Source: Eucommia ulmoides
Taxonomy: Eukaryota > Streptophyta > Magnoliopsida > Garryales > Eucommiaceae
Length of the DNA: 64,000 bases
Direction: 5' to 3'
NCBI GenBank assembly: GCA_016647705.1
Contig: CM028330.1
Span: 48,672,897 to 48,736,896 of the forward strand
This document shows, in pieces, positions 21,739 through 34,000 of the stretch (its first letter is position 1; every line of letters begins with the position of its first letter). The notes under the pieces were generated by a model. That model did not search any database and was not told the origin of the DNA. It was given only the letters and a program-made list of their open reading frames with translations. The position numbers were made by a program, and so were the translations under genes.

Positions 21739-23206
21739 TGAGTGTTTCAGTTTAAAGAGTTACAATCAAGATAACATCATAAAAAAATTGTGAAAGATGC
21801 AAAGACAGACATTAAGAGATTAAAGATTCTGAATAATCTAGGTGAAAAAAAAGTCAAATTCATTTTTACTCTTAATATATCCTGATTAGGATCAAACACG
21901 ATACAAATTAAATGATTGATATTTATGTGTGTTTATAATAGCATCCTAATTAAGTTCAATTATTTGCTCTAATGTGAAATTGAAAAAGAAAAATTGACTT
22001 AAGTAAGATTAGTGTTTAAAATTGATTAATAGTACCAATTTAGTTAACCGAGAAAAGAAATTGGTTAAATGGTCGAAAAAGTCGAAGATTGGAGTTGAAA
22101 TAATTTAAGGAGAAGTTGTTCTAGCAGCAATTGGTCAACCGACCAAAAAGGATCAGTCAACCGATGGGTAAGGGCTGGAGAATTGAAGAGTCTTTAAATC
22201 GATCGGTCAACCAATAGCCAAAAGGTGAACTTTCTGTATCGATCGATCAACTGACCATCGATGATCGGTTAATCGACTAGGGCCAAAAAATGGCCTAGAG
22301 AAGCATCTTAAATCGATCGATCAACTAACCCATTGGGGATCGATCAACTGATTGTTGTTTGAGAAATGGATTCAGGTACAACCTGAAACGATCGGTCGAC
22401 TGATAGCCTATGATCGGTCAACCGATTGAGCTGATTCAAATTTCGAGGATTTTCGAGATCTGATCCAAAACTAGCTGTTATTAGCCATTTTTTGGTTGAT
22501 ATCCTGGGGATTTGAATATATTATAGATATATAACTGTTATTTGGATATTCCTACAGATATGGTACATGAAATTAAAGTGTTTCTAAAATTGATGTATTT
22601 AATACTTTCTATCTAGTTTAATTTGAGATTGAGAATTATTTGGAGAAATTAATTGAATGTTTTAAAATCCATATTTAAGTGAATTGGACCAGGATTAAAT
22701 GAAATTGATATATGGGGTCTATATGTGCATTTAAGTGTTATATCTTGTGAAAACTAGCCGTTAGAAGACTTGTTTCAAATTAGTTTATATAGACCTGCAT
22801 TTTTCACATATCAAGATATCATATCTATCAACAACTTTCAGTTTGTGAGCTTTCTAAGAGTGATAATTATGAGATTATATCGTGAGATTAGAGTAAGATC
22901 ATTTTGTGAGAAAAGCTCTTGAGAAAAAGTGCTAAGTGTTTTGGTGTCACCGATCTAAGCTGTCTAATGATTTTATTTTCATTCTTTCGATGGTATCTTG
23001 GTGAGATCTTTTCAAGCTATTATTTTTTATTTTGATTTGATATTATTCTATTTACTTGGTTGATAAAATCGTAGTGAAAATCATTTTCAAACTTTAAGAG
23101 CATAAAAAATCTTTTTAAAACGATTTTTGTGATTATCTGATTATGTGCTTAATTTTGTGCTACCTACACTTAATATAATTAGATTTTGATTTCCTCACAT
23201 GAATTA

Positions 23207-23312
23207 TGTAAGACCCTATTTAAAAAAAAAATGATGATGAAATGAGAAGTTTGGGGGGGGGGGGGGGTAGGAAAGAGTGTTTTGATTTAGATATTTTTAA
23301 CATACATTTATA

Positions 23313-23351
<39 letters not shown>

Positions 23352-25320
23352 TTGGAGGGTGCGTGTGTGTTTGTGCCGTGAGCCATGCCGGGAGATATGG
23401 GAGAGGGAGAGAAGGGGGGCAACATGGCATGATTTTTCTCCACTAATCCATTGATATATATATGTATGTATGTATAAACGTGGTAAGGGATGGTTACCAT
23501 CATTCTGGAAGAAACAACAAAGAAAAAGAGAGAGAGAAAAAAAAAACGAAGAAGAAGAAGAAGCTACCGGAGAAGCTGTCGGAGATCACTGGTGCGGGTT
23601 CAAGGTGTTTTCCCAGGGTTGAGAGTCGTTTGGGTTGTAGGAGTGTGCAACTGTGATATGTTCTGGGGTCATATGGAAACAGGTATGTGTGGGTGAAGGT
23701 CTGTGCCCTGTTTTTGTTGTTTAGAGTTACAACCGTTGGTTTGGGGTGTTATTTTAGTGGGTGTTTTAGTTAGAGTGAAGGGAATGAGGTTGGTTATATC
23801 AGTGTAAACTTGGGATGGTTGATCGTGAATGTGGAGTGAAGGATTTAAGGGCCGGAGTTGGTGACGAGAAGGAGGTAAAAGACTGGTATGTTCTGTTCTG
23901 TTTTGTTCTGTCAGGGATGAAGCCAGGACCGCTTAGGCGGTGGAATATCGCTTAGGCGGTAAAACAACAGAGAGCTAGAAATTTCGTGATCGCTTAGGCG
24001 GTAAAACAACAGAGAGCCATAAATTTTCGTAATCGCTTAGGCGATGGAAGATCGCTTAGGCGGTAAAACAATAGAGAGCCGAAAATTTTGTGATCGCTTA
24101 GGCGGTGGAAGATCGCTTAGGCGGTAAAACAACAGAGAGCAAGAAATCGCCTGTTCGCCTAGGCGGTGTATTCCCGCTTAGGCGGTCGAGAGCAGAAACA
24201 TATTCTAGGGGGGCTTGCAAGTACAAATTTTGAGGTGAGTGTATTGTCTTCTTACAAAATTATTTTTCTATATGTCGATCTAAATGTTTATTAAACTGCA
24301 TGATTTTATAAATATGGTGGATCGAGCAGGTTTTGTGTGAGTTGGTAAAAATGAATTTCCGTGGAATTGTTAGGGTTTTAAAAAGAAAGATATTATAAAT
24401 AATTTTGCTGGAAATTGACGGTAACTGAATTGACGATGGTGTGGTTGCTTGATTTGTGTTATTGGTTAGACTATGTCATAGTATATGTCCTATCTAGAGG
24501 GTGGTCCGGCAGGGGGTAATTCATATTATGGTCTGTCCGAAAGGTGGTCCGGCAGATGGATATTTGTTATGGTGATTGATATAATTGGTGACTTATATTA
24601 TTGGCCTCCGGAGATGTCCGGTAGGCGGTGATCTGCACAGTTAGGTCCACTAGGAAGGTATACCCTACGGATGGTTACGGTACCGTTGTAACTCCCGATC
24701 GTGAGGTTAAAACGATCACTATGGTTTAATCGGTGTGTATGTGGGTGATAGGTAAACTTGAAATTGGGTGTTTTTACTAAGATTTGTGATTTTATTGCAT
24801 ATAATGATTGATATGGTTTTACACTGAATGGATTGGTGAGATATATAATTATATAATTGTTTATTTATTTTCACTGCTTATTTTAAAAAGAGATGTTTGT
24901 ATTATGGTATTCATATAATTACGCTCGATCCCTTTTGAAAAGGTATTGAGAATGTATTATTATTTTGAAAATATGTTTTAAAATTATTAAGAAGGCAGTA
25001 CACTCACAGGTGTTATAGAGAAACGTTTGTCCCCTACTGACAGTAAGTCGATTCTTGAATGGCCGTAGCGGGGAGTATTTCAATAGTGATTCTTTTTGCT
25101 TCTGATTGTATATGTTGGTTAGTAAAGATGAACTAGTATTGTTGTTGTAAGATCAAGAGAGTCTCAATAGATGGGGGTGTATGTATTTTTGTTGACCATA
25201 GTAAATATTATTCTCTTTTTGTGTAAGATATTTTCATTAGTGTTAGATATTTGTTCAGATGAGTTGTATTGTTGTCACACCGGCCCACAAATGTAAGGAA
25301 AATCGAGGTGGGTTGTGACA
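23207..25320 (+). mobile_element. Solo LTR of the gypsy family, 2114 bp
   Basis: Starts TGTAAGACCC, ends GGGTTGTGACA, with a perfect duplication AATTA (23202-23206 and 25321-25325). The window-start copy of family L shows the unfilled site (CCTCACAT...ATCACGTAGTAAAT, about 98-122). It contains TA/CA microsatellites (23313-23351), a CGCTTAGGCGGT minisatellite, and the CCCGATCGTGAGGT block near 24700 shared with the other family members. Confidence 0.85.
23925..24190 (+). repeat. CGCTTAGGCGGT minisatellite
   Basis: At least nine copies of TCGCTTAGGCGGT occur, mostly paired and separated by AAAACAACAGAGAGC. This is the same array type as 18588-18720, expanded. Confidence 0.8.
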
Positions 25321-26111
25321 AATTATATCACTAGTAAATTCGGAATATTAATTGAGTTTAATTGATTTAAGGTGATAGAAGCTTCAAGTGGGAAGAAACT
25401 TATCGATTTTTGTAATTGGTGAGTTTGTGCGGATAGATACTATTGGGAGTATCTAGTCAGGGGTAGCAAGAGTTTCAATCTCTTCTGGTAAAGATATTGA
25501 GGTTTAATGTTTACTTAAGGTACAAAAATGTTAGGTTACGCTTTTCCCTTGAAAAAAGTTAGGCGTGATTCTTCCTGATTAGAATTAAAATTGTATGAAT
25601 TGTAATGGTTCTATCCTTACCGATGAAAAGCATACTTGGAGTGTTTTTGGTGAGGTTTGATTCTTAGCCTAAGGTATAAAAGAATTAGGTTAATCTTTAG
25701 CCTGATAAAAAGATAGATGTTCCTTCTTAGCATGTGAAAAGGAAATTGTAAAGGTTGACTATGAGCCTGTAAAATAATCATTGTGTAAATGTTTGATTTC
25801 TACCTGTTAAAGGAATTTAGTGGTTTAGTGGGTGTGAATCTCCGTGGGACTCAGAGGACTGGATTAGCCGAGATTAACTTGGTGAACCATAATATATCGT
25901 AGTGTGCTACATTGATTTACATTATTTATATTTTTGTTGTTTGGAAGAGCACCTAAATTAAATTCACTTATCCGCTGTATTATAAAGATAATAATTGATA
26001 TAGGGTAAATTGATTATTTGTTTATTTAAATATTGAAAAGATTAAAATTTGATTAAATTTTTATAACAACCCAATTCACTTCCCCCTCTTGGGCAGATCA
26101 CTGGACCAACA

Positions 26112-26880
26112 TAATGTATAGAGACTCGAGTAAAAAGATTACAAATACAATCATATCTTAAATATCACAAAGAGACATCTCTCTTTACTGAGACTGATAA
26201 ATCATATATTGTATACTCGTAAATTCACATGTATGTCCTACTATATCCAATGAATACCTTTAAAGTCTCGTGACAAGAGTATAATACTTAGCATTATCAA
26301 ATCATAGTAACCCATACACGCAACATATACTACCTCAAGTCAAAATATCACAAATATAATTATATATCAGATTTTTTTTTTTTTTTTACATTGAGCAAAT
26401 CTACCATATAGGATATGAAAGATGATCACGTTCGGTCTTTCTACACAAGTTCTTTTGTGGTTATTCAAATATCTCATACTAATGGTGAAAATAATTAATT
26501 AATTTACCAAACAATTAATCAATAAAAATTAGAACAATTCTAATTTTTCCCTTCCAAAAAAATTCCCTCAAGTCATTTTCTCCAACTGGTGAGTCATATT
26601 TACCTATTTATCAATGTCATATATACTTGATATGAATTTAATCAATAGAACCCCCATCAGGTATGATATGTGTATTCCACGATTTTCCAATCTGTGTACC
26701 CAAAAGAACCAACAGGATGTGGTTAAGTCAAAAATCATAATCCAATCATATATATTTGATTGATAATATAATTTCTTATAATACCTGATTAGAATTTCAT
26801 CCCAATCATCACATTGTTTTGGCCATAGGTTTGGGTAAATTATATCAATCATTGAAGGCCCATATATCACATGGGTATCT
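26112..26880. repeat. Repeat X, flank of both L solo LTRs
   Basis: The first 220 bases match 20558-20730 (CTGAGACTGATA, TCACATGTATGT, GAATACCTTT(A/G)AAGTCTCGTG, ATCAAATCATAGTAACCCA). The part at 26735-26830 matches 14660-14760 (CCAATCATAT, TTGATTGA(T/C)AATATAATT, CCAATCATCACA). With the two LTRs removed, 20558-20730 and 26117-26340 become adjacent tandem units of roughly 175-225 bp. No coding content; type unknown. Confidence 0.5.
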
Positions 26881-27736
26881 CAATATTGAATGGAAAAGTA
26901 TATCAACAATTATATCAATCATTAAATATATCACATGGGTATATCAACATTCAAGATCTACAACGATAATGATATAATTATAAGAATAATATCAAAAATA
27001 CATTTTACTAATACATAAGATTGAAATATTTTTACAGATTCAAATCTTAAATGTAATAATACAAGATTGACTCTACGGCTTACATCCGGCATGGAAACCC
27101 TTAAAAAATCCTAAATAATTAATTACAAACTTGATTAGAATAAAAAAAAACATCCAATCTAAAAAATTACAACCAATCCAGAAAATAATTATGATCTTAT
27201 CAGAATATTAATTCAAATTAAATTAAATGCAATATCTATTAAAATTATCCCATAATTATTAAACTAGAATTCAATTTAAAATTTTAATCATCCAAATTCT
27301 ATATCTATTAAAATTGTCTCATAATATTAAAATAAAATTCAACGACAAACATGTAAACTTTTGAAATTATCCCATATTTAAAATTTTAAATATTTATATA
27401 TTACATAAAATTAAAAAGATTTCAAAAAATTAACTAATGATAAAACTTAACTAATTAATAATAAACATTATGTATAAATTATTATCTAATAATAATTTAA
27501 AATAACTATTTAAATATTTATATAGAAAGTTTAAAATTTAAATTTTAAATAAGATACCAAATCTGAGAATATTTGAAACTAGGCTTGCAAGAGTAGAATA
27601 GGGCCAAACCCAAAACACCACTCGAACCCCTTGTTTTGTTTCATTGTTTTGGAAAAGCAAACTTCGATTATCGGCCCACTGATTCTATTCGACAAAACCC
27701 AACGACAAAGATTGAGGATGTTCCTCAGAAAATATC
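26881..27736. other. AT-rich intergenic DNA, no gene seen
   Basis: Contains a local duplication of ATATCAATCATT...ATCACATGGGTAT (26844-26943) and otherwise low-complexity A/T sequence. Confidence 0.45.
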
Positions 27737-28274
27737 GATCGTGTAAGACCTGACTTTTGGCATGTGCATAATTTTTATTTACATTTTAGAACATTTATAA
27801 AATAAAGGAGTGCATTGTGTTATTTAATATATTTTTTTTTTTTTAAATTTAGAGGTCAATTATCATTTTAAAAATATTAATTTTAAATTTTGGGCTTATA
27901 TGATATCTTAAAGATAATTGAGGGAGATTAATATAATTTGAAAAAAAAATAACAATATCATTTCATTAGGATAACAACAACAAAAAAAACATGGGTAATG
28001 ATCAAACAAAAAAAGAAAAAAGAAAATAAATAAATTCATATTTAACTCATTTGGTTGAGATAAAGATTCAAAAAAATGAAAGTGTGGAAGGGACGCTATA
28101 CACTTGTCACTAGCATGCAAAAAAAAAAAAAAAAAAGGGAAACATGGGAGACGGTCATGTGGGTTTCCATGTAAATGTTAGGGTGTATATTATACATATA
28201 TATACACACAATATTAACAAAAAAAAAAAAAAATAAGAAGAACAGATTTTGCTTCGGCTGCAGGTATTTTTCAT

Positions 28275-28329
28275 CTCATATATATATATATATATATACC
28301 ACACGTTCAATTTATGAGACTAACTATGC

Positions 28330-28366
<37 letters not shown>
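28275..28366. repeat. TA microsatellites in the LTR
   Basis: (TA)n tracts at 28279-28298 and 28335-28366. Every member of this LTR family in the window has TA or CA tracts in its 5' part. Confidence 0.8.
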
Positions 28367-28369
<3 letters not shown>

Positions 28370-28934
28370 GGTTCGAGAAATACAACCGGAATAGAAATAT
28401 CTAATTTGTAAAAAATACAGTTTAAAATAAAAATTGTAAATTTTACTAAAACGACAATTTGTAGTATTTTGTCGACTAATAAAATTTTTAACAGTCGATT
28501 AATATTTTTCTACAAATTAAATTATTAACACGAAATTTTGTAATCATTACTATAATAATTTTCATACAATTGATATTAACTTACGAAAACTAGACGTTTA
28601 ATAATTTCTTGTAATTAAAAATTTGGGAATGAGAAATGATGCATTTTAGGATCATGCATTGCATAGTAGATTTATTTTATAAAAATTCTTAGTTTAGGCC
28701 CTTTGATGGTTAGGTTCACAAGCGACGCTGCCCACATAATACTTCAGCGACAGTGTTTTTGGTAGCGCAAAAATCGAGATGAGTGTAATGTCTTCTATAT
28801 AAATTAAAAAATTATATTTTTGTATAAATTGTGGAGAAAAAAAAATGTTTATTAAAATGGACGGTTTTATAACTTATGTGGATCCAGTAAATTTTTAAGG
28901 GTGAAAAGTGATTTTTATTATCCGACTATGTTAT

Positions 28935-29170
28935 AGTTGTCTTCTCGTCAGGAGGGCACGTCCTGCGAAATGTAGATTACCTGTTAAGCAAGACCTACAT
29001 GGTGGATATATATTGTTATCTGTCAGGCAAGTCTTGCAGGGTGGATATGTTGTTACCTATCAAGCAAGTCCTACAAGGTGAATATTTGTTGTTACTTGTC
29101 AAATAAGTCCTGCAAGGTGGATATTTGTTGTTACCTGTTAGGCAAGACTTGCAAGGTGGATATATGTTGA
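28935..29170 (+). repeat. Minisatellite in the LTR
   Basis: About five units of roughly 45 bases on the theme GGTGGATATTTGTTGTTACCTGTCAGGCAAGTCCTGCAA. It corresponds to the array at 15732-15870. Confidence 0.7.
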
Positions 29171-29237
29171 CCTGTCAGGAGTGCAAATCCTGCGAGTGGC
29201 TGCCCCTACCATTGGGGATATTAAATGACCCTAGCAC

Positions 29238-31579
29238 TAGGGATGGTCATGGGCCCCGAAGGCCCGCCCACTCATTTTTAGGGCTTGGGCTTGTATTTTG
29301 GGCCCTTGGGCAAGGCCTGGACAAGAAAATGCTTGGGCCTTGCTATTTTGTTTTAGGGCCGGGCTGGCCCAGCCTGATATTTTTTAAATATATATATATT
29401 AGTTCATTGTAGTAAAGAACATGCTGTCAATATATAAATATATTATTGCTCAAATGCTCATTGTAGTGGAGAATAAGCTATCATTTTGAGGCCCTCGTTC
29501 TCCATGCAACTCCAACGGACAATGGGCATAGATCATGATCATTACAACAAAAATTAATTCCTCAATCCTTAGTTCGCTTCAATTTCTAATTCCTCAGACT
29601 CCTTCCCTAACTGCCTCTGCCCAGCTGTCACAGGGTCGAATTTTTACCATCCAAAAACGCAACCTTATGGTGGCCTAGTTGCACCGACAACTAGCAGCCC
29701 TCGTGAATGTCCTGCAACACAGCGGAATTATACCGACATGGTTGTAACTCACGCACGTCCCTGCAACGTAACACAACGGAAATACACCGAAACACTACCG
29801 AAACGCACCCACGCAACGGCACACACACGTTTACGGGAAAACCCAACCTTATATTACATAACTCGAGTTACAAGGAACCAATTACAACACTTAGTCTGCA
29901 AATCCGCAGGCATTCACTCCCCCCTTTCAAAAACAGACCATACGTTACAATTTATAGGCAAAAACGTCAGTTGACAGCCCCAACTGCATAGGCGGACAGA
30001 TGACACCTGTCCCGACATGTGTCAGCACCCTAGGAGTCGGTTTTCCTGTCTGAAAACCAACCAAAAACCACTAGAAACTGCCCAGAATCGCCTAGTAACC
30101 AACAGTCCACCAGCTTACCACAAGCTTAGTATCCTTCCAACGTTTTTGCAGCGTCCCAACATCTACCCGTTGCCGTCTCGTCCTAAAATTAGCCAACGTC
30201 CTCTAACGTCTTTCCACGCCGCCTGCATGGCCGGAACGCGTCGTTGCATCCAACTACCGCCAACATTCCGTGTGCTATTTCCGCATCAGAATGTACCGCC
30301 GCCCAACGGTGCGTCATGCCTCTACATGACTCAGCCCAAAACGTAGTGTTGCACCTACGTTCTGTTTTGTTGCATCATTTTGCCCAACAACGTCCCAACG
30401 CCGTATGCATTTTTCACACCAAAATGCACCGTCGTTCCCAACAGTCTGTCACACCACACACATGACACTGTTTACCACGTATCGTTGCGCCTTCGTTGCA
30501 CCATTTTGCCTCGGTACCGCACCGAGGTCTTCCTTTGGTCCTGTGACTCCCCACGAGAACCCCATTATCAAAAACCTCTGCCAACGCCGCTAACATGCGT
30601 TCACGTTGCCCAACAGTGCACCGTTTTGCCAACGCCTGCCCAACAGCTTGGTCCAGCGCCTCCCCACTCCTCCAACGCATATTGCCGCATCCAAGGCACC
30701 GTTTACAACGTAGTGTTGTAACTACGTTGCACCATTTTGCCTCGGTCCTGCACCAAGGTCTTCCACACTACCCAACACCCGCTAGTATTGTGCAACAACG
30801 CTGCTACCCACCGACAGGCACCAAGCTGGTGCCCTATTTGCCAGCGAACCCATCCGTGCCGCATGCACCATGTCCGGTAGCAAATCGCACCAAGTCGGTG
30901 TTGTTTGGTCCTCCGGCATTGTTAGGGTCTAACACTAGCCTTGAAGCCACTGTCGTTCTTGCTTCGAGCTCCATCCTTCGCTATCATTCACATTGCCGTC
31001 GTTGTCGTTGTCGTTTTGCAGTTGTTGTTCGCTAACGTTCATGCTGTTCTTCGTCTCCATCGCTTGCCGTATTCGATTGCTCAGTCACTCATCATTGTGG
31101 ATCGCTCAGTCACCGTTTCATGCTTCTTCGTTGATCGTCACTGTCGTTCATTGTCGTTAATCACTGCGACGGAGTTTCGGTAAGTGGTTAGTTTCTGTTT
31201 TATGTTCGTTGTTTGATTTTTGTTCATGATTTATATTCGTCATCTTTGGTATGAAGTATTGATTTACACTTCTAGGGCTTATTCATGCTCAACTTCCCTT
31301 CAAATTTTTGGATCTTTGTTCATAGACTTTAGGGTTTCAGATTTTTATTTTTTTTTTTATTTTTTTTTTTTATTATTATTATTATTGTTAAAATTATAAA
31401 AAAAGAAAAAAAAATTATAGGGTTGGGCTTGGGTTTGATTTTTTTGTCTAGGGCCAAGCTTGGGAATGGTAATAGGGCCCGATCACAGGGCCGGATCAGG
31501 CTCGGGCCTAGCAAATTCTTGTAATACCTTAGGTAAAGCTCGACCTGAACCCGGCCCGACCGGCCCATGACCATCCCTA
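29238..31579. mobile_element. Non-autonomous hAT transposon with GC-rich cargo
   Basis: Perfect 18-bp terminal inverted repeats TAGGGATGGTCATGGGCC (29238-29255 and complement 31562-31579). The 8-bp duplication is CCTAGCAC / CCTGGCAC (29230-29237 and 31580-31587), one mismatch. The empty site CCTGACAC is present in the related LTRs near 15931 and 51299. 8-bp duplications and TAGGGATG-type ends are hallmarks of hAT elements. Sub-terminal regions carry many GGGCTTGGGC / GGGCC words, typical transposase-binding decoration. The interior (29600-31190) is unusually GC-rich for the window and encodes no recognisable transposase. A possible splice donor, TTTCGGTAAGTGG, lies near 31176. Confidence 0.85.
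30330..30770 (+). repeat. Degenerate tandem repeat inside the hAT cargo
   Basis: Three rough units share AACGTAGTGTTG(C/T), ACGTTGCACCATTTTGCC and CTCGGT(A/C)C(C/T)GCACC(G/A)AGGTC. CATTTTGCC occurs at about 30375, 30502 and 30733. Open frames here are Pro/Thr/Cys-rich with no known domain. Confidence 0.55.
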
Positions 31580-31997
31580 CCTGGCACTGATAGTCACTTT
31601 AGATGGCACAGTTGTATAGGTTACGGTATCGTCATCACTCCCGATTGCGAGGTAAAACGATCCTATGGCTAATAGAAAAATATGAGTGCAGTATTTTATT
31701 ATATGTCACAATGTTTGGATTGGTTGATTTAAATATATTATCTTATTGCAATGATGATAGTGGAAATTCATTTCGGTATGGTATACGGTTATATGATATT
31801 ATATTTGAAAAAATGGTATTTGATAATTATGCTTGATACATGAAATATTTTTATATTATGAAGACAGTGCATCGATAAAATATTTAGTTTCAGGTGCCGC
31901 AGCTAGGAGCGGGTCCACTACTGGCACTAGGTATAGTCAGGAGATAAGGTAGTTTTGGAGGGTTAGCTGGACAGGTGTGAACCGTGGAAGGTTTAGT

Positions 31998-32032
<35 letters not shown>

Positions 32033-32488
32033 GTTTTGTTGTGAAAATTTGAGACAGGTGTATTCCCGAATTTTTAAGTGAGTAAATATATTTTTGGAAA
32101 AAAAAAAAATAGAGCAGTGCATGTGTGTGTGTGTATATATAGGTATTTGTTGATCGGTCAGGTAACGTCAAGTCGACGTTACACTCGACCTCGGGCGATG
32201 GGGGCCTGGGGAGGGGTATGACAGATCGAGTTTGGAGAACCCGAAACAAGTGATATGAAGGTGATTTTGCTTAGGAAGCAAGGATTTATGGTGAAGTTGA
32301 GTGTTCATCGGAATGTTCTTTATCAAAAATTGTAGCTTTTTCGCAGAAAAATTGTCGGAATATCAACTAGGTTTTGTCTTTCGAAAGGGCAGGAGAGTGC
32401 AGGGGGTACAAAGGCTGGATTTGTAGGGATAAGGGTCGGACGATGGGACAGGGGTTGGGGGAGGAAGGCGAAGAGTTGCAAGGGTGGG

Positions 32489-32547
<59 letters not shown>

Positions 32548-32634
32548 CAGACAGACGGGTGGTGATGCATTGATTGTAGCTGAGAGGGTTGGACATTGTC
32601 GTGGGTTATGGCGATGATAATAGCAGGTGGATTG

Positions 32635-33150
32635 GACATGATCGTACCATATCCGTTGTTTATGTATTTGGGTTGGGTGTGCGTTAACGCTAAAGCATCT
32701 TCACCATCGGGCTGTATGTTTTAACGTTAACGTATTTTGCTTTTTGGGGGTACTGTGCATTAACGTTAACGCAACTTCATTTTTTAGCCCTCTTCCCGTG
32801 TGTTTGCTTTAACATTAACTCACCGTATGTGATATTTTGTCTTTTTGAGCTCGGTGTGCGTTAACATTAATGCATATTTTTGGGTTTCCGTGTTAATGTC
32901 AACGCATTTTCATGTACTTTTTTTTTTTTTTTTTTTGTGTGTGTTAATGTTAATGCATATTTCCCATCTGCTTGTATGTGTCAGCGTTAACCTATCTTTA
33001 TTTAACGTTAACATGATCGTACTGTATCTGTTGTTTTTGTATTTAGACTGGGTGTTCATTAACGTTAATGCACATTTTTTGGGTCTCTTTGTGTTAACGT
33101 TAACGCATTTTCATATTCTTCTTGTATGTGTGTGTGTGTGTGTGTGTGTG
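32635..33150 (+). repeat. GTTAACGTTAAC-rich higher-order repeat
   Basis: About ten copies of TTAACGTTAACGCA or one-base variants are spaced 30-80 bases apart. A longer unit starting CATGATCGTAC(C/T) recurs at about 32637 and 33012 (roughly 375-bp period). It ends in a (TG)n tract at 33125-33150. Noncoding; open frames here are artefacts of the repeat. Confidence 0.65.
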
Positions 33151-33159
33151 TTAAAATTA

Positions 33160-34000
33160 ATGAGAGAGAGAGATGGCTAACGAACGGTGGTGACGGAGCT
33201 GACGAACAGTGGCTGAGGAACGGTGACTGCAAGTTCAGTCGGCGTAGTGAAGGTTGGACGATAATGGCGAGCAACTTCCTCATCTGCTTGAACCAACACC
33301 TGACAAATTCATCTGAAAAAAATCCATACATGTAAAAAATGGAAAAAGGATTTGAAAATAAAGTAAAAACCAATATGGATTAGAAAAGCGCAGAAAGAAG
33401 CATATGGGAAAGAACAAAACACAAAATTGGCTGCCAAGAAGGCAGAGAATTATGAGTATAAATCAGAACAAAGAAACCCACAAAGGCTAGAGAGGGAAGA
33501 GAGAGAGTGAACTAAACCCTAATAAATGGATTTTAGAGTGAGAGAGAAATAAACCTTGATAAAAATGATTTTTACTACCAATAATTCAAGATTTTGAAGG
33601 GCAGAAGGAACCATATTGGAAAAAAAATGAATACAAAACGATAGTGAACTAGAACAAAAGAAAACCACAAAGGCCAGATTAGAGAGTAAAGAGAGAGAAA
33701 TAAACCGCATATCCGCTGCCGCAAGCTCGCTCACGTTCCGAAGCCGTCGCCTCTGAAATTAGGATAGAGAGAGAGAGGTTAGAGTTTGGAGAGAGGTTAA
33801 GGATAGAGAGGGAGAAAGTGAACTGCTTCTGTGGAGGGAAAGTGAATAGGGTTAGAGAGACAGTTTTGTTTATCATATATAAAGGGGTATATTTGTCTAT
33901 TCATAATTTTTTATTAGTTGTTGAGGACTGAAAACTAAACTAATTATACTGTGAGGTTCAAAAACTAAGAGGACGCTTTGTTTGGGCTTTTTTCTACGTC
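33160..34000. other. Intergenic DNA with AGAGAG tracts, no gene seen
   Basis: CCACAAAGG(C/T)(T/C)AGA...GAGAGAGA...AACC is imperfectly duplicated at about 33478-33520 and 33665-33705. Short open frames here lack known motifs. Confidence 0.4.

Larger units (their letters stand above)
20731..26111 (+). mobile_element. Solo LTR of family L (copy 2) with two nested elements
   Basis: Starts TGTTGATCCC and ends GGACCAACA, flanked by TAACG (20726-20730) and TAATG (26112-26116), a 5-bp duplication with one change. Subtracting the nested TIR element (20800-21738) and solo gypsy LTR (23207-25320) with their duplications leaves about 2320 bp of LTR. It carries many GATCGGTCAACCGA-like words at 22120-22430. 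No primer site or internal region follows. Confidence 0.75.
27742..32223 (+). mobile_element. Solo gypsy LTR split by a hAT element
   Basis: Starts TGTAAGACCTGAC and ends GGGGTATGACA, with a perfect duplication GATCG (27737-27741 and 32224-32228). Without the hAT insert and its duplication it is about 2132 bp, like its relatives. It shows the family landmarks in order: AGAACATTTATAAAATAA near the start, TA microsatellites, CTGCCCCTACCATTGGGGATA (about 29201), then after the hAT GGCACTGATAGTCACT and CTCCCGATTGCGAGGT (about 31637). Confidence 0.85.

Noticed and set aside
23925-24190. CRISPR-like spaced repeats
   Set aside because: Short repeats with spacers, but in plant nuclear DNA within an LTR; spacers are themselves repeated and no cas gene is possible here.
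30017-31035. Several 70-146 codon frames in the hAT core
   Set aside because: Pro/Thr/Cys-rich and open in several frames at once because the region is GC-rich and repetitive; nothing resembles a hAT dimerisation domain or a BED zinc finger.
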